Shown here one piece after another: positions 59,039 to 64,000 of a DNA stretch of 64,000 bases (the stretch's first letter is position 1; the number at the start of each line of letters is the position of its first letter). A program made the translations under genes and the position numbers. Source of the DNA: Pseudomonas nitroreducens NBRC 12694 (GTDB lineage: Bacteria; Pseudomonadota; Gammaproteobacteria; Pseudomonadales; Pseudomonadaceae). The notes under the pieces were generated by a model that was not told the origin of the DNA, ran no database searches, and saw only the letters and a program-made list of their open reading frames with translations. The stretch covers positions 186,001-250,000 of the forward strand of contig NZ_BDAI01000006.1 of assembly GCF_002091755.1 (NCBI RefSeq), in the 5' to 3' direction.

Positions 59039-59731
59039 CTACTCAGCCTCGGCCAGCAAGCCATCCCCATCATTCCGCGTGTCATTTACCCGCAAGGAAA
59101 CCCGGTGTCCCGCAAAGTCCTCCCGCGCGTGACGAATCAGGTCGTCGACCGCCTCGTTACAGGTGGCAGTAGACAGCCATTCCTCGGAGCTCTCCAGCGC
59201 CAGCACCACAGGCATGCGATGGTGGATGTTCTCGATGCTCGGCGCAGCGGATTTGGTGAGTAGGGCGCAAGAGAGGACCGGCTCTCCATTGGGGCTCATC
59301 CACAGGGACCAGAGGCCCGCGATGGCGATGATGGGGTCGGTGTCGCTGTGGATGAAGTAAGGCTGGTGGACTTGCCGGCCCGCCGGGTTGCGCAGATTTT
59401 CCTTCTCGTTCCACTCATACCAGCCCAGCGCGGGCATCAGGCAGCGAGTGCTGCGCAGGGCGTGCCGCCAGAGGGGTTTGCCTGCAGCTTCTTCGCTGCG
59501 GGCGTTGAAGGAGAAGCGTGGCGGAGTGGAGTCCTTCCACCAGTTGGGGATCAGTCCCCAGCGGGCGGGCAGCAGTTCGAGCTGGCCGCTTTCGTTGTGG
59601 CGCAGGATGGGGACGGTCATGGTCGGGGCGACGTTGTAGCAGGCCTCCAACCAGCGCGGCGGTGTGCGCGCACCGATGTGCCAGTAGCGCTCGATGGCGG
59701 CCTCTTCAGGACTGACGTAGCGTCCGCACAT
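59039..59731 (-). CDS. SRAP domain protein (HMCES/YedK type)
   Basis: 230 residues. The start MCGRYVSPEEAA is set so that Cys2 is at the N-terminus after Met removal, since it forms the thiazolidine bond with abasic sites. The active pattern also shows N-terminal NVAPTMTVP, the WGLIPNWWKD segment, FNARSEEAAGKP and the HHRMPVVL region with the conserved His. It protects abasic sites in ssDNA. It stands alone beside the prophage right end on the host side. Confidence 0.93.
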   Translation of the reverse strand: MCGRYVSPEEAAIERYWHIGARTPPRWLEACYNVAPTMTVPILRHNESGQLELLPARWGLIPNWWKDSTPPRFSFNARSEEAAGKPLWRHALRSTRCLMPALGWYEWNEKENLRNPAGRQVHQPYFIHSDTDPIIAIAGLWSLWMSPNGEPVLSCALLTKSAAPSIENIHHRMPVVLALESSEEWLSTATCNEAVDDLIRHAREDFAGHRVSLRVNDTRNDGDGLLAEAE

Positions 59732-59816
59732 GCTGCGCACCTCAGGAGAGTGGTGCTTTCAGCGTAGTTCGGGCCGATAGTCAGCGAGGGTCACCGCGAC
59801 CGGCAAGATCGCTCAA

Positions 59817-60818
59817 TCAGCCCAACCGCTCCAACACACCCTGCCCAATCACCCGCGTCGTTTCGATCCCGAAGTCCACACTCCCCTCCTCCCGCAGGAA
59901 TGCATCCACCGCGTCATCGATGCGATCAGCCAGTTCCGGTAACTGCCAGTAATGTCGCAGCAACATGCCGGCACTGAGGATGGCCGCGAGCGGGTTGGCG
60001 CGGCCAGTGCCGGTGATGTCCGGGGCGCTGCCGTGGACGGGTTCGGCCAGGGCGATGCCGGCGCCAAGGTTGAGCGAAGGTGCAAGGCCCAGGCCGCCGC
60101 CCCAGTGGCTGGCGAGGTCGGAGAGGATGTCGCCGAAGAGGTTGGTGGTGACGATGAGGTCGAAAGACTCCGGGCGTTCGACCAGTTGCAGGGCGGCTAC
60201 ATCGACCAGGCGTTCGTCGAGTAGGTCGCTCCAGCCATCTTCGGCCAACCGGTCGCGGCAGGTATCGCGGAACAGGCCGCAGGTGAGCGGCAGGACGTTG
60301 GCCTTGTGCACGAGGGTGATGCGCCGTGCGTGGCGCAGGCGAGCAAGCTCCGCGGCGCCAGCGGCGAGGCGTTCGCAGGCGGTGCGGCTGATGACTCGTT
60401 CGGCGATGGCGACGCCTTCCGCCTCCCAGTGCTCACGGCCGCTGTAGAGGCCTTCGCTGTTCTCCCGCAGGACCAGCAAGTCGATGCCTGCGCGCGGCGA
60501 GACGACTGGGCGCGAGCGTACGGGGCGCAGGTTGAGGTTCAGCGCCAGCGTCTGGCGCAGGCTGAGGATGGCGCTGCGGTAGCCTTCGACCTTGTGGCTG
60601 GGCGAGGAAACGGCGCCGAACAATCCGGCACCGCAGGCGCGCAGGCGGTCATAGGTAGTGTCGGGCACCGAAGTGCCGTGGCGCTGGAAGCAGTCCCAGC
60701 CGGCTTCGGCCTCTTCTATCTGCAGATCGGGCAGCAGGCGGTGCAGGGCTTCCACGGCGACGGGCACGACCTCGCGGCCGATGCCGTCACCGGGAATGAC
60801 GCAAAGACGTCGGCTCAA
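59817..60818 (-). CDS. Isocitrate/isopropylmalate dehydrogenase family protein
   Basis: 333 residues from a TTG start that overlaps the carbonic anhydrase stop as TTGA. The N-terminus is LCVIPGDGIGREVVPVAVEA. The family features are RENSEGLYSGREHW and the substrate region VHKANVLPLT, plus the C-terminal EPVHGSAPDITGTGRANPLA. It belongs to the group of NAD-dependent decarboxylating dehydrogenases (isopropylmalate, isocitrate, homoisocitrate or tartrate). No leucine or lysine genes are nearby, so the substrate is unknown. The longer frame to 61346 reads through the upstream gene and is rejected. Confidence 0.85.
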   Translation of the reverse strand: MSRRLCVIPGDGIGREVVPVAVEALHRLLPDLQIEEAEAGWDCFQRHGTSVPDTTYDRLRACGAGLFGAVSSPSHKVEGYRSAILSLRQTLALNLNLRPVRSRPVVSPRAGIDLLVLRENSEGLYSGREHWEAEGVAIAERVISRTACERLAAGAAELARLRHARRITLVHKANVLPLTCGLFRDTCRDRLAEDGWSDLLDERLVDVAALQLVERPESFDLIVTTNLFGDILSDLASHWGGGLGLAPSLNLGAGIALAEPVHGSAPDITGTGRANPLAAILSAGMLLRHYWQLPELADRIDDAVDAFLREEGSVDFGIETTRVIGQGVLERLG

Positions 60819-61459
60819 GTCTGACCGAGCGGGCGCAGGCGGTATTGCGGCGGCAGTTGGTCGAGGCCGCTGACGGTGACGTTGAGGTCCTTCCAGATAC
60901 CGTCCTTGATCCCGTAGATGCAGCCGTGCACGGAGAGCTTCTGGCCACGGTGCCAGGCGTTCTGGACGATGCTGGTGTGGCTGACGTTGGCGACCTGCTG
61001 GATGACGTTGAGCTCGCAGAGACGGTCGACGCGCTCTTCTTCCTTCTCGAACTGGCCGAGGTGGTCGCGGTATTCGTAGGCGAGGTCGCGGATGGTGCGC
61101 AGCCAGCCGTCGATCAGGCCGAGCTGGGTGTGCTGCAGCGCGGCGCGCACGCCGCCGCAACCATAGTGACCGGTGACCAGGATGTGCTTGACCTTGAGCA
61201 CGTCGACGGCGAACTGGATGACCGACAGGCAGTTGAGGTCGGTGTGCAGCACGACGTTGGCGACGTTGCGATGGACGAACAGGTCGCCCGGCAGCAGGCC
61301 GACGATCTGGTTCGACGGCACGCGTGCATCGGAGCAGCCGATCCACAGGTATTCGGGAGTCTGCTGGCGGGCCAGTTTGGCGAAGAACTCGGGGTCCTCC
61401 TCCTTGATGGCTTCGGCCCAGCGGGCGTTGTTGTCGAACAGTTCCTGCAGATCGCTCAT
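60815..61459 (-). CDS. Beta-carbonic anhydrase
   Basis: 214 residues from the ATG with GAGGAG upstream (MSDLQELFDNNARWAEA). Zinc ligands and helpers are visible as CSDARVPSNQI (Cys42, Asp44), HYGCGGVRAAL (His98, Cys101). The enzyme hydrates CO2 to bicarbonate in the cytosol. P. aeruginosa has a beta-carbonic anhydrase gene (PA4676) at this position after ychF and the tRNA-Met gene. Confidence 0.93.
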   Translation of the reverse strand: MSDLQELFDNNARWAEAIKEEDPEFFAKLARQQTPEYLWIGCSDARVPSNQIVGLLPGDLFVHRNVANVVLHTDLNCLSVIQFAVDVLKVKHILVTGHYGCGGVRAALQHTQLGLIDGWLRTIRDLAYEYRDHLGQFEKEEERVDRLCELNVIQQVANVSHTSIVQNAWHRGQKLSVHGCIYGIKDGIWKDLNVTVSGLDQLPPQYRLRPLGQT

Positions 61460-61522
61460 GTCCGGCTCCTCATCATTGGCTGGCGGCACCTTACGCAGCG
61501 CGGGCGTGACTGACAAGCGGCA

Positions 61523-62767
61523 TCAGTGCACGGCGTTGAGCCGCCACCAGCGCGGTGGACGCGGCGCCTGCTGCAGCGCCAGCTGGTACCAGGCGTCATG
61601 CCAGGCCTGACCTTCGGCGGCGAGGCGCGGCCAGTCCAGCGTGCGCCGATCCAGGGCACTGAGCAACTCGGTTTCCAGCCAGCCGTGGCCGGCGCGCAAG
61701 GCATCGGCGAAACCGAGATCGGCCAGGGCGCGCTGGTGCACAGTCTCGAAGCGCCACCACAGCGAGTCCTCCACGGCGTCGGTTTCGAGACTGAGCAGAC
61801 CTTCCCCGGCGCGCTCTTCGAAACCCAGCGGCTGGAACATGGACAGGCAGGGTGCAGATGTGCCGGTGGCGGCCAGGCGCGGAGATTCACCGTCGAGCCG
61901 GGCGATGAGGCTGGCGGTGGTCTGCGAGGGGCGCCAGAAGCTGCCGGCGTGCAGACAGATCTGCCGGTTGTCGTGCAGGTCGAAGCGATGCCCGCGGTGA
62001 CCGTGGCTGCGCAGAGCGACAACCAGCGCCAGCCAGTCGACCTTCGCCGGGCAGTGGGCGAGAAAGTCTTCGTTGAGCTGGCGGCGCTGGTGGGCACCGG
62101 CAACCCAGGGCAGCACGCGTCCATCAAAGGCGCGGGCGAAGTGGAAATCGCCGCGGCCATTCCAGCAGCCGAAGCGGCGCGCCTGGGTTTCCAGGTCAGG
62201 GCTGGCGAGATCATACTCGTGGCCGAGGCTCAGGGCATTGGAGATCGCCCAGCGCTCGACCTTCTTCGCCGCCCACAGGCGCCCGGCGGTTTCCAGCACC
62301 CAGGCTTCGTCGCGGTCGGCGATCAGGTAGCTGTTGTCGTAGCGCATGCGCTTGTTGCGATAGCCGGCAGGTCCTCCCTGCCCATGGCGCTCCAGCAGTC
62401 CGGTGATCACCGACAACGCCTCGCGGGCGCTGCTGCCGCGCTCCAGCCCCAGGCGCAGCAGGTCCATGCCGAGCAGGGCTTCGCCGTCGCGCTGGGTCAG
62501 TCTGGTGAACACGGCTTCGTTGCCGATGGCCACGCCCTTGTCGTTGACGCCCATCTCGGCGCCCCACAGCCAGGCCGGCTGGCTGAGGATGACGCCATGG
62601 CGATGGGAGGTCTGGGGGATCTCCAGATAGGTGGTGCGCACCTTGGCCGCGCTGTCGCCGCTCACAGCAGGCAGGCGGATCAGGCGTTGCGTTTCGGCAG
62701 GCTCGCGGTCGCTGTTCTTGGCGAACCAGGTGGCCCCGCCGCTACGCAATACCAAGGTGTCGCACAT
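61523..62767 (-). CDS. Peptidase C69/secernin-like Ntn hydrolase
   Basis: 414 residues from the ATG (MCDTLVLRSGGATWFAKNSD), which puts the nucleophile Cys at position 2, as in C69 dipeptidases and secernins. Further family features are NSDREP, WLWGAEMGVNDKGVAIGNEA, the ARxAL-type stretch SSAREALSVITGLLERHGQG and SYLIADRDEAWVLETAG. It likely cleaves dipeptides or amides. Its start overlaps the monoamine oxidase gene end by 26 bases. Confidence 0.85.
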   Translation of the reverse strand: MCDTLVLRSGGATWFAKNSDREPAETQRLIRLPAVSGDSAAKVRTTYLEIPQTSHRHGVILSQPAWLWGAEMGVNDKGVAIGNEAVFTRLTQRDGEALLGMDLLRLGLERGSSAREALSVITGLLERHGQGGPAGYRNKRMRYDNSYLIADRDEAWVLETAGRLWAAKKVERWAISNALSLGHEYDLASPDLETQARRFGCWNGRGDFHFARAFDGRVLPWVAGAHQRRQLNEDFLAHCPAKVDWLALVVALRSHGHRGHRFDLHDNRQICLHAGSFWRPSQTTASLIARLDGESPRLAATGTSAPCLSMFQPLGFEERAGEGLLSLETDAVEDSLWWRFETVHQRALADLGFADALRAGHGWLETELLSALDRRTLDWPRLAAEGQAWHDAWYQLALQQAPRPPRWWRLNAVH

Positions 62768-64000
62768 AGTCTTCCTCCCCGTGATCTTCCCGCGCGCCCA
62801 GCACTTCCCGCGCCGCACGCTCCCCGGCCTCTACGGCTCCGTCGAAATATCCCATCCAGCGCGTCGCCGTTTCTGTGCCGGCGAAGTGCAAACGCCCGTA
62901 GGGTTCGCGCAGGCGCGCCGCGCCGCTGCTCCACAGTCCCGGCGGGAACAGGGCGGCATAACAGCCCCGGGCGAAGGGTTCCTCGGCCCAGGATTTGTCC
63001 ACGTAATCCTTCGGCTGGAGCGCCTGCTCGCCGAAGTAGCGGGCGAAGCACTCCAGCACCTGGCCGCGGCGCTCGTCAGCAAGCCGGGCGTTCCACTGGC
63101 GCGCTTCGTCGCCTTCGATAAAGCCCAGCAGCACGCCGCGTCCGGAGTCGGGGACGCTATTGTCGAAGGTCAGGCGGACCGGGCCGATCTCGCTAGTGGC
63201 CTGGCCGGAGAGGCCCTTGTCGCGCCAGAACGGGGTGTCATAGAGCGCCATGCACTTGATCACCGAGCCCTGCGGCAGGCGTTGCAGCAACTGGTCGCGC
63301 CAGCTGGGCAGCAGCGGCTCCTGGGTGATCCGCAGCAGTTGGGTGGGCGGCACGGCGAAGATGACACGGGCGGCCTGGTGCGTACCGCGGTCGGTGATCA
63401 GCTCGACGCTGCTGCCGTTCTGCCGCACGGTGCGCACCGGCTCGCCGGTGATGACGTCTGCGATACGCTCGGCGAGTGTTTCGCTGATCCGCTGGGAGCC
63501 TCCGTGGATGCGGTCCTGCTGGGCGCCGCCCTCGACGCCCAGCAGGGTATCCAGGTTGGTGCCGCTGTGGATGTAGAACAGCACATGGAGGAACGAGAGG
63601 TCATGGGGGCTGGCGGCGAGCACGGCGCCGCTCATCAGCTCGAAGACCTTGCGCCCGGTGGCCGTGCGCACGTTGCGCCGCAGCCATTCGGCGAAGGTGA
63701 GGCTGTCCCAGAGCTCGGCCTTGGGGTGCAGGCTGGGGTCGCTCAGGGGGATTTCCCGTGCCATGCGGTCCAGGCGTACATGAGCCTGAAGGACATCGAG
63801 CAGAACATAGGGAGGAAGCTTCGGAATAGCGCCGCGATAGGGCCGCAGGCGATTCCCGAAGAGAGTGAGGTTGTCGCCCTGGTTCCATTGCGGATAGGTC
63901 GACAGGCCGAGTTCGGCCAGCAGGGAAAGGATGCGTTCCTGGGTAGGGCCGACCCACTGGCCGCCCACCTCGACCACCTCGCCGCTGGCGAAGCGATGGT
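62742..64000 (-). CDS. Flavin monoamine oxidase, C-terminal part (cut by window edge)
   Basis: At least 419 residues are in the window; the N-terminal FAD dinucleotide motif is outside. The sequence near the right edge reads ASGEVVEVGGQWVGPTQERI, typical for the amine-oxidase FAD-binding region. The C-terminal block GRLHFAGTETATRWMGYFDG closes the FAD site. It is similar to flavin-dependent monoamine oxidases, probably deaminating an amine with oxygen. It runs off the right edge of the window. Confidence 0.9.
   Translation of the reverse strand, partial: HRFASGEVVEVGGQWVGPTQERILSLLAELGLSTYPQWNQGDNLTLFGNRLRPYRGAIPKLPPYVLLDVLQAHVRLDRMAREIPLSDPSLHPKAELWDSLTFAEWLRRNVRTATGRKVFELMSGAVLAASPHDLSFLHVLFYIHSGTNLDTLLGVEGGAQQDRIHGGSQRISETLAERIADVITGEPVRTVRQNGSSVELITDRGTHQAARVIFAVPPTQLLRITQEPLLPSWRDQLLQRLPQGSVIKCMALYDTPFWRDKGLSGQATSEIGPVRLTFDNSVPDSGRGVLLGFIEGDEARQWNARLADERRGQVLECFARYFGEQALQPKDYVDKSWAEEPFARGCYAALFPPGLWSSGAARLREPYGRLHFAGTETATRWMGYFDGAVEAGERAAREVLGAREDHGEEDYVRHLGIA

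Overview
The window is a chromosome segment of a Pseudomonas from or close to the P. aeruginosa group. The DNA is GC-rich, and the host genes follow two P. aeruginosa gene orders as I remember them: a feoB/feoA to mexVW block (about 1-20,000, PA4358 to PA4375) and a hemH to carbonic anhydrase block (about 23,000-61,500, PA4655 to PA4676). The two blocks meet here at 20,000-23,000, across a WG-repeat-like protein, an MFS transporter and several REP-type repeats. The species is inferred from gene content only.

Region 1-20,000 holds ferrous iron uptake (feoB, cut by the window edge, and feoA, behind a Fur-like box), a coiled-coil inner-membrane protein, two NAD(P)-fold oxidoreductases, the argP/argO amino-acid export locus, sodB, the c-di-GMP phosphodiesterase bifA, an imelysin / di-haem / DUF1513 iron cluster and the RND pump mexVW. 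Region 23,000-42,500 holds hemH, a light-response cluster (FAD oxidoreductase, DUF523/DUF1722 protein, LitR-type MerR regulator, photolyase phr) with three near-identical operators, then pagL, murI-moeB-prmC-prfA-hemA, a TPR lipoprotein, lolB-ispE, two tRNA-Gln, prs, rplY, pth and ychF.

At 42,656-58,970 a Pf-type filamentous prophage (Inoviridae) of about 16.3 kb sits in the elongator tRNA-Met gene, bounded by a perfect 48-bp direct repeat. Its core on the minus strand is, in transcription order, an excisionase-like protein, two small proteins, the ssDNA-binding protein, coat proteins, the adsorption protein, a gVI-like protein, Zot, a 36-residue membrane peptide, the replication initiator and the integrase. 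A repressor-like gene diverges from it. Both arms carry cargo unlike the phage core and the host. The left arm has a PD-(D/E)XK nuclease-like protein and a polytopic membrane protein. The AT-rich right arm has a tightly coupled four-gene operon: DUF4031, a thymidylate-synthase homologue with an Asp where dUMP enzymes have Asn, a uracil-DNA-glycosylase-fold protein, and a protein resembling the alpha-glutamyl/putrescinyl-thymine pyrophosphorylase clade 3 family. Next to it are a HigB-like toxin paired with an HTH + ImmA/IrrE metallopeptidase, and a membrane-anchored protein of unknown function. The four-gene operon is the best candidate here for an undescribed system; it looks like a nucleotide or base modification and glycosylase module, possibly anti-phage.

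After the prophage come a SRAP/HMCES protein, a decarboxylating dehydrogenase of the isocitrate/isopropylmalate family overlapping a beta-carbonic anhydrase gene, a C69-type Ntn hydrolase and a flavin monoamine oxidase cut by the right edge.
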